From Budorcas taxicolor (taxonomy: Eukaryota; Chordata; Mammalia; Artiodactyla; Bovidae): DNA of 64,000 nt. Shown here piece by piece: positions 11,509 to 22,482 of the stretch. The notes beneath the pieces are model-generated. The model saw nothing but the letters and a program-made list of their open reading frames with translations, did no database searches and had not been told where the DNA came from. Position numbers and translations under genes: made by a program. The number at the start of each line of letters is the position of its first letter. The stretch's first letter is position 1. The stretch is from NCBI RefSeq assembly GCF_023091745.1, contig NC_068915.1:35518001-35582000 (forward strand). Direction: 5' to 3'.

Positions 11509-12866
11509 TCAGCTTCTTTCTCTAATCATCCTAATAGTTTTCCATAAGAGAAAAAAAAAAGAGTTTCAGTATCTTTGTGAGTGATATTTTGACAAAGAAG
11601 ACTCAGGAGTTTTTTGAATTCACCACCTTTAATAGAGGCAGATATCAAACTAGAGTTTTCTATTGTAGTATAAATTAGTTTCATTGAAATCTTCCAATTG
11701 GACTTTTTTTTTTTTGTCTGTGGTGGGGAGTTATTTCCTCTTGGAATATTAAAGAAGAGAAATTAAAAGAAAAAATTTTTTTGCAATCTATTCTGGCCAG
11801 TATATATTAGAGCCCATTTTAAGTGTCAATCCCCCATCGAGATTGGGCAAGATTTACTTATCCTGACTTGTAAGCAGTCGTGGTCACTTCATGTGACATG
11901 AAACAGCTGCTTTTTAATATCTGATGATCAAGAAGCTCAGGGTCCTTCCTGACACCCTGACAGTAGAAGTAGGAATATTCCGTTCATTGCATGACTTGGT
12001 GCTATTTCTAGTTATAACACTGCACTGCGGTGACAGTTGAAGCAGCTCCGTGGGAGCGTGTATTAGGGACTTTGTAATGGTTGTGAAGTCCTCTCTTTAT
12101 AGGCCAAAGAATCCCCGAAGAGTCATCATCTGGTGGATGAGGTCTGGATTATAATGTGATGAGAACTAAAGCAACTGTAAGTTTATTATGTGGGAAGTAA
12201 ATAGAGGAAAGGTTCATTAAAGTGCTTCTGAACTTTTATTTCTTTCTTCACAAGTTCTTCACATAGCCAATATAGCTATTTTCATTTTAAGTAAAAAACA
12301 TACAAAGTACAGGACTACTGAGGATGACAATATTAGAGTCAGGGATGACTTCTTCTCTGTCACTCTCCAAAACACTCAGACAATGGACGTGGCTTTGCTT
12401 AAGTGTTTCCTCCAGCTCCACCACAACAGTGTTAATTCAGATCTTCAAAATAGTACCTCACCTGGCCTGTAATAATAACTTGGTGTCTGCTTTCTGTCAC
12501 CATAGCCTATTCCTGCTATATTAACATACTGTGTCATATTTAATCATATACCATAACCTCTAGGTAGATTTTAAGGTTCTTTATATGAGGCTTGTGAACT
12601 TGTTTGGTCAAATGGTCTTTAGGACCTAAAATACTGTGCTGTGGTAGGGATGTGAAATTTGAGGGGAGTGTTCTTGACTTTCATCAGGTTCTAATAGAGT
12701 TAAATAACACATAAAATGTAAAGAACTTTTACAGAAAGGAGAATTCAAAGCTTCTCCCCTCCTCACTACTCAGACACTACTCTGCATCCCACTTTGACTT
12801 TTGAAACTGAATCCATAAGAACACACAACAAAGTCATCATAATAGTGGGCACAGCTTTAAGTGGTA
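11509..12866. other. Single-copy stretch
   Basis: No repeat or gene recognised. The segment at about 11820-12110 is less AT-rich and keeps several CpGs, unlike most surrounding repeats. Its frames are short. It may be ordinary unique sequence or a conserved non-coding element. Confidence 0.35.
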
Positions 12867-12868
12867 TA

Positions 12869-13419
12869 TTCAGTTCAGTTCAGTCACTCGGTTGTGTCCG
12901 ACTCTTAGTGACCCCGTGGACTGCAGAACTCCAGGGCCCCTGTCCATCACCATCTCCTGGAGTTTACCCAAACTCATGTCCATTGAGTCAGTGATGCCAT
13001 CCAACCATCTCATCCTCTGCTATCCCCTTCTCCTCCCGCCTTCAATCTTTCCCAGCATCAGGGTCTTTTCAAGTGAGTTGGCTCTTCACCTCAGGTGGCC
13101 AAAGTATTGGAGTTTCAGCTTCAACATTAGTCCTTCCAATGAACACTCAGGACTGATCTCCTTTAGGATGGACTGGTTGGATCTCCTTGCAGTCCAAGGG
13201 ACTCTCAAGAGTCTTCACCAACACCACAGTTCAAAAGCATCAATTCTTCAGTACTCAACTTTCTTTTTTAAAAAATTAATTTATTTATTTTAATTGGAGG
13301 CTAATTACTTTATAGTCCAACTCTCACACCCATACCTGACTACTGGAAAAACCATAACCTTGACTAGATGGACTTTTGTTGGCAAAGTAATGTCTCTGCT
13401 TTTTAATATGCTGTCTGAG
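12869..13419 (-). mobile_element. BovB LINE (outer copy), 3' part
   Basis: Reverse BovB beginning with TTCAGTTCAGTTCAG at 12869. Its sequence continues at 13771 after an inner BovB, and it is also split by an L1 stub at 13264-13311. The ORF region is broken. Confidence 0.92.
13264..13311 (-). mobile_element. Very short L1 3' end inside BovB
   Basis: A TTTTTTAAAAAATTAATTT start followed by 'ttaattggaggctaattac', the extreme 3' end of a ruminant L1 3' UTR (same block as 38164-38215). BovB sequence resumes directly after it with 'tagtccaactctcac', so only about 48 bases of L1 were integrated. Confidence 0.8.
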
Positions 13420-13770
13420 TTCAGTTCAGTCACTCAGTCGTGTCTGACTCTTTGGGACCCCATGAATCACAGCATGCCAGGCCTCCCTGTCCATCACCAT
13501 CTCCTGGAGTTCACTCAAACTCATGTCCATTGAGTTGGTGATGCCATCCAGCCATCTCATCCTCTGTCGTTCCCTTTTCCTCATGCCCCCAATCGCTCCC
13601 AGCATCAGTGTCTTTTCCAATGACTCAGCTCTTCGCATGAGGTGGCCAAAGTACTGGAGTTTCAGCTTTAGCATCATTCCTTCCAAAGAACACCCAAGGC
13701 TGATCTCCTTTAGAATGGACTGGTTGGATCTCCTTGCAGTCCAAGGGACTCTCAAGAGTCTTCTCCAATA
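13420..13770 (-). mobile_element. BovB fragment nested in BovB
   Basis: A second reverse BovB 3' end (TTCAGTTCAGTCACTCAGTCG at its start) inside the outer copy. The host BovB reads 'atatgctgtctgag' before it and 'gtctaggttggtcat' after it. GTCTGAG (13413-13419) and GTCTAGG (13771-13777) are the likely TSD. Confidence 0.88.
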
Positions 13771-14217
13771 GTCTAGGTTGGTCATAACTTTCCTTCCAAG
13801 GAGTAAGTGTCTTTTAACTTCATGGCTGCACTCACCATCTGCAGTGATTTTGAAGCCCCCCAAAATAAAGTCTGACACTGTTTCCACTGTCTCCCCATCT
13901 ATTTGCCTGAAATGATGGGACCAGATGCCATGATCCTAGTTTTCTGAATGTTGAGCTTTAAGCCAACTTTTTCACTCTCCTCTTTCACTTTCATCAAGAG
14001 GCTTTTGAGTTCCTCTTCACTTTCTGCCATAAGGGTGGTGTCATCTGCATATCTGAGGTTATTGATATTTTTCCCGGCAATGTTGATTCCAGCTTGTGCT
14101 TCTTCCAGCCCAGCGTTTCTCATGATGTACTCTGAATATAAGTTAAATAAGCAGGGTGATAATATACAGCCTTGATGCACTCCTTTTCCTATTTGGAACC
14201 AGTCTGTTGTTCCATGT
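13771..14217 (-). mobile_element. BovB LINE (outer copy), RT part
   Basis: Continuation of the outer BovB through the RT palm. A 93-residue open piece (13899-14180, reverse) contains a CILSPCLFNLY-like turn and the YADD box. It ends abruptly within the RT domain, so the element is 5'-truncated. Confidence 0.92.
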
Positions 14218-14254
14218 GGTAGAGTAAAAGGCCCCTAAAGTTCTTACCTGTACA

Positions 14255-14400
14255 AGCAGCATTAATTCAGCAAACATTCTTCAGCTCCTACTTTGTACCA
14301 GTTCCTAGGCTGGGTACTAGAGATACAGAGGCCAAGTATATAAGATTCTAATTTCATGGGACAGTTAATATATGAGTAAAGAACTAGGGTAATTTGGATA
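14255..14400 (-). mobile_element. L2 LINE 3' end
   Basis: Starts with 'attcagcaaacattcttcagc' followed by 'tactagagatacagaggcc', matching the complement of the L2 3' tail. Confidence 0.6.
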
Positions 14401-14439
14401 GGTTCTGTGAAGAAAATAGAACAGAGTTCTATTTTAATT

Positions 14440-14600
14440 AATAATAATACTATTTGTTCATACTACATGCCAGGTCCTGTGCTCCAGGTGTTCCCAGATA
14501 TAACCTCAGTGTCTCCTGAAAAACAATCTCTTGGTATTGACACTGCCAGTTTGCATATGGGAAAATTAGGTTTTAAAACTCTATCCTTTCCCAGATAGCA
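14440..14600 (-). mobile_element. MIR SINE
   Basis: 'catgccaggtcctgtgctcc' followed by a stretch ending in 'gggaaaattaggttttaaa' fits a reverse-strand MIR. It is diverged. Confidence 0.5.
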
Positions 14601-14624
14601 TATTATTAAGTGGCAATGGAAAAT

Positions 14625-14850
14625 TTTGACTCATTCATTCATAACTGGACTGAGTGCCCATGATGTATCAGGCGTTGTTCTAAGACACTAGCACATAACT
14701 ACAAAAAAAAAAAAAGTGAAAAGTCTTGCCATCAGGGAAATTACATTTTCACAGTGGTTAAGCAAACACACACAGACAAAAGTATGATATACAGGATACC
14801 AGATCATGATAAGAGCTAAGAATGAATTAAGAGCTAATTAAGCAGGTAGA
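14625..14850 (-). mobile_element. L2 LINE 3' end
   Basis: 'tcattcattcataactggac', 'gttctaagacactagcacat' and 'cttgccatcagggaaattac' follow the reverse L2 3' end. It contains an A13 run near 14702. Confidence 0.65.
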
Positions 14851-14865
14851 AAAGACAAAGAAGAA

Positions 14866-15038
14866 GATTCTCCCCTAAGACCCCCAGAATCAACACAACC
14901 CTACCAACACTTAAATTTTAACTCAGTGAGACCCCTGTCAGGCTTATACAAGACGCTAAGCTAATAAGTGTGTGATTTTAAGCCTCTGAATGTATGATAA
15001 TTCATTGCAGCCACAGTAGAATAAAACTATATCAAAAT
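14866..15038 (+). mobile_element. MLT1 LTR fragment
   Basis: 'gattctcccctaagaccccc', 'cagtgagacccctgtc' and 'ttttaagcctctgaatg' follow the last third of an MLT1 (MaLR) LTR. It is 5'-truncated with no coding sequence. Confidence 0.7.
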
Positions 15039-15084
15039 ACTTACATCATGGAACAATAAAATGTGAATGTGACAAATTATAGCT

Positions 15085-15190
15085 GTGGAATTATTGTAAA
15101 TGCTAAAGAAGTAAATGGATTTAAAGCACTGAGAACAGAATCTGACATAAGTAATAGATGCTTTAATATTATCATCATTATCAAAATTTA
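15085..15190 (+). mobile_element. MIR-like SINE tail
   Basis: 'taaagcactgagaacagaat' followed by 'taatattatcatcatta' resembles the 3' part of MIR. It is short and diverged. Confidence 0.45.
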
Positions 15191-15640
15191 GACACTAAGA
15201 CAAATGACATGCACATAAAGAGGTATAAAAAAGATATCCTTGCTGAGGTAGAGGTTGTAATAGAGGATATAAGGATAGATAGCTGCTATCAAATTAGGGA
15301 AAACTGTATGTTTTATTGGATTAAATCTAATTCACAAGGCAATGCAAGCTCCATGGTAGGCTTTTAAGAGGAAAAATGCAAGCTAAAGGATAAATTAGAC
15401 TCTGATTAGTCTGTGTTTAAGAATAATGAGACAATGGAAATATCAAGAGAATAGGTTGACATACTTTATATACTGGTGACAATCTTTACCAGGAAATTAT
15501 CAATGGGAATAAATAAGTAATGATGGTGTTACTATTGAATGGTGTCCACAGAACGATTCTCTGGCCAGATGTTGGGCTGTTGTGAAGGAATTTGGTATGA
15601 CCTGCATCGCTGTGTTTCCCTAGGGAGGAATTGAGCACAA
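15191..15640. other. Unassigned AT-rich stretch
   Basis: No gene seen. Around 15345-15400 it has a 'ggcttttaagaggaaaaatgc' block that may be an internal piece of an old LINE, but I cannot assign it. Confidence 0.3.
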
Positions 15641-15644
15641 TAGG

Positions 15645-15790
15645 CCTAATAAGCCAGTTCCACTACTAACTTATGGCTTAGGCGGGTCTCTCAAACTCAC
15701 ATACCCTGTTTCATTTGTAAGTCTGAGGATGTGTGTTACAGGATCTCTAAGATTCTTTCTAGCTATAAAATTGTTTAACTCTTCCTTGTC
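15645..15790 (+). mobile_element. CORE-SINE (MIR-family) remnant
   Basis: 'ccctgtttcatttgtaagtc' followed by 'ggatctctaagattctttctagctataaaattg' in order matches the end of a MIR-related SINE. Confidence 0.55.
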
Positions 15791-16108
15791 TCCACAGTAG
15801 AAATTTGCTGTTATATTAAAATACTCTAAATGGATGGGATCAGAAGCACTCATTTAAAAAACATTTAAAAAAAAAAGCATTCTAGAATTAAACATAATGA
15901 TTAGATTCTATTTCTTTATTTCTCTTCAAAATGTGTCAATAGTACAATACAAACCATCCAAAGATGAGAAATTTTTGTGATATTATTAGTACAAGTTGAA
16001 AGATTTGATTTCCTTAAGTTGGAAAGCCCTTTTCTATTTTGAGCTCTTTTTAATTCTCTAAAACAATTTGGAGGGATCAGTATTTGTATCTGAGGATAGG
16101 TCAAAATT

Positions 16109-16331
16109 TGGGCTCCCAGGTGGCACTAGTGGTAAAGAACCCACCTGCCAATGCAGGAGATGTAAGAGACACAGATTTGTTCCCTGGGTCGGTCGGGAAG
16201 ATCCCTGGAAGAGGGCATGGCAACCCACTCTGGTATTCTTGCCTGGAGAACTCCATGGAGAGAGGAGCCTGGCGGATGACAGTCCGCAGGGTTGCAAAGA
16301 GTCAGTTACGATCGAAGAGCACTTAGCATGC
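16109..16331 (+). mobile_element. Bov-tA SINE
   Basis: Forward tRNA-Glu-derived head ('gggctcccaggtggcactag') joined to a Bov-A unit. A perfect 11-base TSD AGGTCAAAATT lies at 16098-16108 and 16332-16342. The B-box region is mutated ('gatttgttccctggg'), so independent transcription is doubtful. Confidence 0.95.
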
Positions 16332-16342
16332 AGGTCAAAATT

Positions 16343-17117
16343 ACTTGTTTGCAAGACACTTTTATCTGTAGGAATCATTGCCATATAACATAAAAGTCAG
16401 CAGTTCAGTAGTAGGTATATTTATGCAAAGCCTGAAAATTGTAGTCAGCATGACTTTCAGGCAGCAGTATCTCATTACCTTTGCCAATTGTTGGGTTAAA
16501 AAAACCCTTCACCTGGCTGAGTGGTGATGATGGAGGAGGGTGATCAAGTGATAAGATTTGTACTTTGGTTTCTTTGTGGAAAGGGAAACACATTCTTCAT
16601 TTTTGTCACACTACTAAATCACAGCTATACAGAATTTATGAATATATTCTTCTGAGATAAGAAAATGGCCACCAGAGGAAATCAGCAACTTGTTCTTCTC
16701 ACACACAGGATGAGAACAGGATGAGAAACCTATCCATCAGTGACTTTAGTGTTGACCTGTGGAGTAACTCCTCTTAGGAAGACAAAGTAATTCAATGACT
16801 ATCCTGCTTAATCTTTGACCTTTATTTTCTAAGATATTTTTCCATATGACTTACTGAGCTGTCTCAATTATGTCTGTATGTCCCCTGAGAAAGGTGAGAC
16901 AAGACCACAAATATTACTTAGCACAAAGTCTTTAATTGGGGTTATATACCAACGCATCAATTAAATATGTAGAATGTAAGTCATTCTCACTAATAGCAGA
17001 GAGCATGGCAGAAAATGCTGAATTAGGGCAGTTAAAAATATTGAATTGTAATTAGCATTTTGAACTAGCTTGCAGCATTCCATTTAGGATATTAAATTGA
17101 TACCTGCTGATTGTGTA

Positions 17118-17163
<46 letters not shown>

Positions 17164-19320
17164 CATGTATTCATGAATGGGGTGATTTTCCTGAAGTGGG
17201 GATTCAGTTACCCACAGAGGCTACTGCTGGCATTATCCTTCCACCTTTTCAGTGACCTTATTCATTGCCTATGCTTCTTCTCACTTTTCTTTGACCATCG
17301 CTTGTTACCAAAGATGTGGGCCAGCCTCTCTCTGCTAGTTGCTGCTGAAGACCTAGGGCACAGAGATTTAGGCAGCGAAGAACTAGATCACAGGTACTGA
17401 TCATGGCTGCTCATGCAGACTCAGTCCCCTTCTGCAGCATCTCTTCTTTTACCCTCTGCTGCCTGGACCCCCACTACTGCCTGGGACGTTGGGATTTCTC
17501 TTACTTCTGAAAACTAGGAAAACTTACTACTGAGAACTAGAACAACTAGAGCTAACAGAGAAACGTGGGTCTTGAAAATAAACTTTTGGTTTTCTTGGTT
17601 ACATAGTAGTACCAATAATACTGTTTTATAGTCTCATGACTATCATGAATAAGAGACACTGTTTTGGATTTACCTTGGGAACTAAAACAGCCTTCATGTG
17701 ATTCCTGTGTTGGAAATAAGGTCTTTGTTCCAGAAAACAATTTGCAAACACATTTTTGGAAGAAACACATTCATAATTGAGGAGATAGTGCCCTGGGTAA
17801 CAGTGTTCTCTTCCTGTTGAAATTGTTAAGTCATAATTTGTTTTATGACTTATTTATCCTTCTTGCATTGGTTCTTTTAAGCCCAGTTTGGTAATAATAT
17901 TACAGATACTGCAGACAACTTTTATGTTTTTGTTACTGTGTCAAAGTACTTGATAAAATTCTAAATGTAGTATATTAGGAGATTTTTAGAGGATTATTCA
18001 GTATAATGAATACATATGAAATTATTATATAAAATCGAAATTATTGTTGCATCTTGAATAAGATACTGCCCTGTCAGCTCTTTTTTCAATTTGTGAGAAT
18101 TTTTTGCATCGATTGCGAATAATCAAGGAAGGGAGTGTACTTCTAGCATGAACCTTATATATCCTAGACAGAAATGAAGCATTTACTAAAACATCTATGA
18201 GGCAAAATGTTTCTGAATGTGAACTATGCACCTCCTATAAACGTCTTCTGTTCTGTAGCTAGATTTCAGAAAAGAGTTTTATTTTGACCAAAAAAAATCA
18301 TGCTGGCTTACACATAGATTTTAAAGGTAAATAGCATTCTGATTTGTAATAAAGACAATGAAAAGGTTAAAAAAAAAAAGGGCCCATGTAATTAGGGTCT
18401 CGTTGGTCATCCGAGTTATGTTACTGGACCATTGAAAAGAATGTTCAGTGTTCTCATGCTACTTTTAAATTGTCTCGTGCCCAGAGAGATATTTTACAAT
18501 TAAGGAAACAAGAGAAGAAAGATTGAGATTTCAAGCTGAGTGAAGTGTTCATCTTTGTGTGCCAAACCCTGTTATTTAGAGAGGCAGCAAAAAGATGCTG
18601 GTCATTAAAAAGAATTACAAGTCCAGGCAGCCAACTCTGATTTCTCAGCCCTTTCAACTCTTCCTTTCAATTCAGATAGAGTTTTGAGAGACATATAAAT
18701 GTCCACATTAGGCAGTCCCCAGCAATTTTTGCTACTGACTTTCAAAAATGTCATTTGCTAACATTTCCTTTCAGGTAGCTTTAATTAGAAATTCTTTTCT
18801 TGCTCTTCTCATTTTTCTTTTCTTTCCTCAATTCCCTTCCCTTTTGGCATGGAGACATGCTAACTTGGGTCCCAGATGTCTGAGCAAGTCTGCGGGAAGG
18901 GTTGCCCAGCAGAGGTTAAATGCAATGTGCCCACAAAGAAAGTGGGAGAGGAACGGATGGGTCCTAAGATGGTGGGTGAAACACGTAGCCAGAATGATTA
19001 TATTTCTCATACTGAACAAATGATTGAATGAACAATAAATGTATAATAAATTCATGTATTTTGCTTTGGTTGTTAGTGTCATATCACAGTTAACTTTCTG
19101 ATTCTGAATTGTATTGTGTCAGTGTAGGAGAATCATTTTGTTTGGGGAGGTACACATTGGAGTATTGTTAAGGTTAATATACCACCAGGCCAGGGAAAAA
19201 ATTACACACATTCAAACATATGGGCAGAGAGAGCAACTGAGGGCAAAATGCTAGTAATTAGGGGTTCTGGATAATAGGGGTATTGGGATTTCTAGTACAG
19301 TTATTAACACTTTTCTGTAG
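16343..19320. other. Mostly single-copy stretch
   Basis: Apart from the GT array I recognise no repeat or gene. Sub-regions at about 18025-18220 and 18740-19040 have several CpGs and less repeat-like composition. Short frames there (91 residues or fewer) have no domain. Confidence 0.35.
17121..17162 (+). repeat. (GT)21 microsatellite
   Basis: An uninterrupted GT dinucleotide array of 21 units. Arrays of this length are usually variable between individuals. Confidence 0.98.
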
Positions 19321-19321
19321 G

Positions 19322-20910
19322 TTTCAGTCAGTTCAGTCACTTAGTCCTGTACAACTCTTTGCAACCTCATGGACTGCAGCATGCCAGCCTTCCAAGTCCT
19401 TCACTATCTCCTGGAGCTTGCTCAAACTCATCTCCATTGAATCACTGATGACATCAAACCATCTCATCTTGTATCGTCCCCTTCTCCTCCTGCCCTTAAT
19501 CTTTGTCAGGGTCTTTTCTAATGAGTCAGCTCTTTGCGTCAGGTGGCCAACATATTGGAGCTTCAGCATCAGTCCTTCCAATGATTATTCAGGGTTGATT
19601 TTCTTTAGAATTGAAAAATTTGATTTTGCTGTCCAAGGGACTCTCGAGAGTCTTCTCCAGCACTGCAGTTTGAAGGCATCTGTTCTTTGGAGATCAACCT
19701 TTTCTATTGTCCAGCTAACACATCTGTACAGGACTACTGGAAAAACCATAGCTTTGACAATATGGACCTTTGTCAGCAAAATAATCTCTCTGCATTTTTA
19801 ATATGCTATCTAGGTTTGTCATTGCGTTTCTTCGAAGAAGCAAGCATGTTTTAATTTCATGGCTGCAGTCACCATCCACTGATTTTGGACACCGTCCACC
19901 AGAAAATAAAGTCTGTCACTGTTTCCACTGTTTCCCCATCTGTATGCCATGAAGTGATGGAACTGGATGCTATGAAGTGATGGAACCAGATGCCATGATC
20001 TTTGTTTTTTGAATGTTGAGTTTTAAGTGAGCTCTTTCACTCTCCTCTGATGAAGGTGAACTTTCATCAAGAGAATCGTTGGTTCCTCTTCATTTTCTGC
20101 CATAAGGGTGGTGGTATCTGCATATCTGAGGTTATTGATATTTCTCCCAGCAATTTTGATTCCAGCTTGTGCTTCACCCAGCCTGGCATTTCACATGATG
20201 TACTCTGCATATAAGATAAATAAGCAGGGTGACAGTATACAGCCTTGACATATTCCTTTCCCACTTTGGAACCAGTCTGTTGTTCCATGACTAGGTCTAC
20301 CTGTTGCTTCTTGACCTGTATATACATTTCACAGGAGGCAGGTAAGGTGGTCTGGTATTCCCATCTCTTTAACTGTGATCTACACAGTCAAAGCCTTTAT
20401 CATACTCAGTGAAGCAGAGGTAGATTTTTTTCTGTTTTTTTCATGATCCAGTAGTTGTTGACAATTTGATCTCTGGTTCGTCTGCCTTTTCTGAATCCAG
20501 CTTGTCTATCTGAATGTTCTGAGCTCACATACTGTTGAAGCCCAGCTTGGAGGATTTTGAGCATTACTTTGCTAGCATGTGAAATGAGTGCAGTTGTGCA
20601 GTAGTTTGAACATTCTTTAGCATTGCCATTCTTCAGGATTGGAATGAAAAGAGACCTTTTCCAATCCTATGGCCACTGCTGTGTTTTTCAAACTTGGTGG
20701 CATATTGAGTGCAAAACTTTAACAGCATCATCTTTTAGAATTTGAAATAGCTCAGCTGGAATTCCATCACCTCCACTAACTTTGTTCATAGTGAGGCTTC
20801 CTAATGCCCACTGGACTTCAACTTCTGGATGTCTGGCTCTAGGTGAGTGATCACACCATCGTGGTTATCTGGGTTGTGAAGATCTTTTCTGTATACTTCT
20901 ATGTATTCTT
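19322..20910 (-). mobile_element. BovB LINE (outer copy), 3' and RT part
   Basis: Reverse BovB with degenerate 3' end 'cagtcagttcagtcactt'. The frame is heavily broken. Near 19960-20000 a short stretch ('atgaagtgatggaac…gat') is duplicated. It continues after the nested elements at 21309 and again at 22072. Confidence 0.9.
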
Positions 20911-20996
20911 GGAGCTTCCCACAGAGCTCAGTTGGTGAAGCATCTGCCTGCAATGTGGGAGACCTGGGTTCAGTTCCTGGGTTGGACAGTTCCCCT
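20911..20996 (+). mobile_element. Bov-tA SINE head, split by a BovB
   Basis: The tRNA-like head 'ggagcttcccacagagctca' through 'gggttggacagttcccct'. Only about 7 more SINE bases remain after the inner BovB (21302-21308), so the Bov-A body is missing. It interrupts the outer BovB between 'tgtattctt' and 'taatatcttctgc', and about 11 BovB bases are absent at the junction. Confidence 0.8.
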
Positions 20997-21288
20997 CAGT
21001 TCAGTTCAGTTGCTCAGTCATGTCCGACTCTTTGCGACCCCATGAATTGCAGCATGCCAGGCCTCCCTGTCCATCACCATCTCCCGGAGTTCACTCAGAC
21101 TCACGTTCATCGAGTCCGTGATGCCATCCAGCCATCTCATCCTCGGTTGTCCCCTTCTCCTCCTGTCCCCAATCAGAGTCTTTTCCTTCCCAGCATCAGA
21201 GTCTTTTCCAATGAGTCAACTCTTCGCATGAGGTGGCCAAAGTACTGGAGTTTCAGCTTTAGCATCATTCCTTCCAAAGAAATCCCAG
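20997..21288 (-). mobile_element. BovB fragment nested in the Bov-tA
   Basis: Reverse BovB 3' end with TTCAGTTCAGTTGCTCAGTC. TSD GGACAGTTCCCCT (20984-20996) and GGACAATTCCCCT (21289-21301) lie within the SINE and differ at one base. The copy has an internal duplication of ATCAGAGTCTTTTCC (21172-21186 and 21195-21209). Confidence 0.92.
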
Positions 21289-21308
21289 GGACAATTCCCC
21301 TGGAGAAG

Positions 21309-21782
21309 TAATATCTTCTGCTAGGTCCATACCATTTCTGTCCTCTATTGTGCCCATCTTTGCAACAGATGTTCCCTTGGTATCTGTAACTTTTTTGAAG
21401 AGATCTCTAGTCTTTCTCATTCTATTGTTTTCCTCTATTTCTTTGCATCGCTCAGTTAGGAAGGGTTTCTTACCTCTCCTGCTAGTCTCTGGAACTCTGC
21501 ATTCAGTGGATATATCTTTCCTTTTATCCTTTACCTTTTCCTTCTCTTCTTTTCTCAGCTATTTGTAAGGCCTCCTCAGATAACCATTTTGCCTTTTTCC
21601 ATGTCTTTTTCTTGGGGGTGGTTTTGATTACTGCCTCCTGTACAATGTTATGAACCTCCGTCCATAGTTTTTTAGGCACTCTGTCTATCAGATCTAGTCC
21701 CTTGACTCTATTTCTCACTTCCACTGTATAATCGTAAGGGATTTGATTTAAGTCATACCTGAATGGTATGGTGGTTTTCCCT
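21309..21782 (-). mobile_element. BovB LINE (outer copy), linker region
   Basis: The outer BovB resumes with 'taatatcttctgctaggtcc' and covers the region between the endonuclease and RT. A 66-residue reverse frame (21524-21724) shows LIDRVPKKLWTEVH, typical of that linker. Confidence 0.9.
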
Positions 21783-22059
21783 GCTGCTGCTGCTGCTAAG
21801 TCACTTCAGTCGTGTCTGACTCTGTACGACCCCATAGATGGCAGCCCACCAGGCTCCCCCGTCCCTGGGATTCTCCAGGCAAAAACACTGGAGTGGGTTG
21901 CCATTTCCTTCTCCAATGCATGAAAGTGAAAAGTGAAAGTGAAGTTGCTCAGTCGTGTCCGCCTCTTAGCGACCCCGTGGACTGCAGCCCACCAGGCTCC
22001 TCCGTCCATGGGATTTTCCAGGCAAGAGTACTGGAGTGGGGTGCCATTGCCTTCTCCGA
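21783..22059 (-). mobile_element. BOV-A2 SINE in BovB
   Basis: Reverse dimer beginning with GCTGCTGCTGCTAAG. It has a perfect 12-base TSD GTGGTTTTCCCT at 21771-21782 and 22060-22071. It is one of the best preserved SINEs in the window. Confidence 0.97.
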
Positions 22060-22071
22060 GTGGTTTTCCCT

Positions 22072-22482
22072 ACTTTCTTCAATTTAAGTCTGAATTTGGT
22101 AGTAAGTTCATGATCTGAGCCACAGTCAGCTCCCAGTGTTGTTTTTGCTGACTGTATAGAGTTTCTCCATCTTCAGCTGCAAAGAATATAATCAGTCTGA
22201 TTTCAGTATTGACCATCTGGTGATGTCCATGTGTAGAGTCTTCCCTTGTGTTATTGGAAGAGGGTGTTTGCCATGACCAGTGCTTTCTTCATTTTGTACT
22301 ACAAGGCCAAATTTGCTTGTTACTCCAGGTATCTGTTGACTTCCTACTTTCGCATTCCAATCCCCTATGATGAAAAGGACATCTTTTTTTGGGTGTTAGT
22401 TCTAGAAGGTCTTGTAGGTCTTCATAGAATGGTTCAGCTTCAGCTTCTTTGGCATTAGTGGTTAGGCCACAGACTTGGATTG
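22072..22482 (-). mobile_element. BovB LINE (outer copy), endonuclease region
   Basis: The reverse complement matches the endonuclease region of the copy at 38380-38800, including the GDWNAKVG-like region near 22350-22370. It ends near 'acttggatt'. The frame is broken. Confidence 0.9.

Noticed and set aside
17113..17400. A small protein with a Cys-Val repeat
   Set aside because: It is the translation of the (GT)n microsatellite and its flank.
19283..19801. A 172-residue forward frame
   Set aside because: It is the antisense shadow of the BovB C-terminal region.
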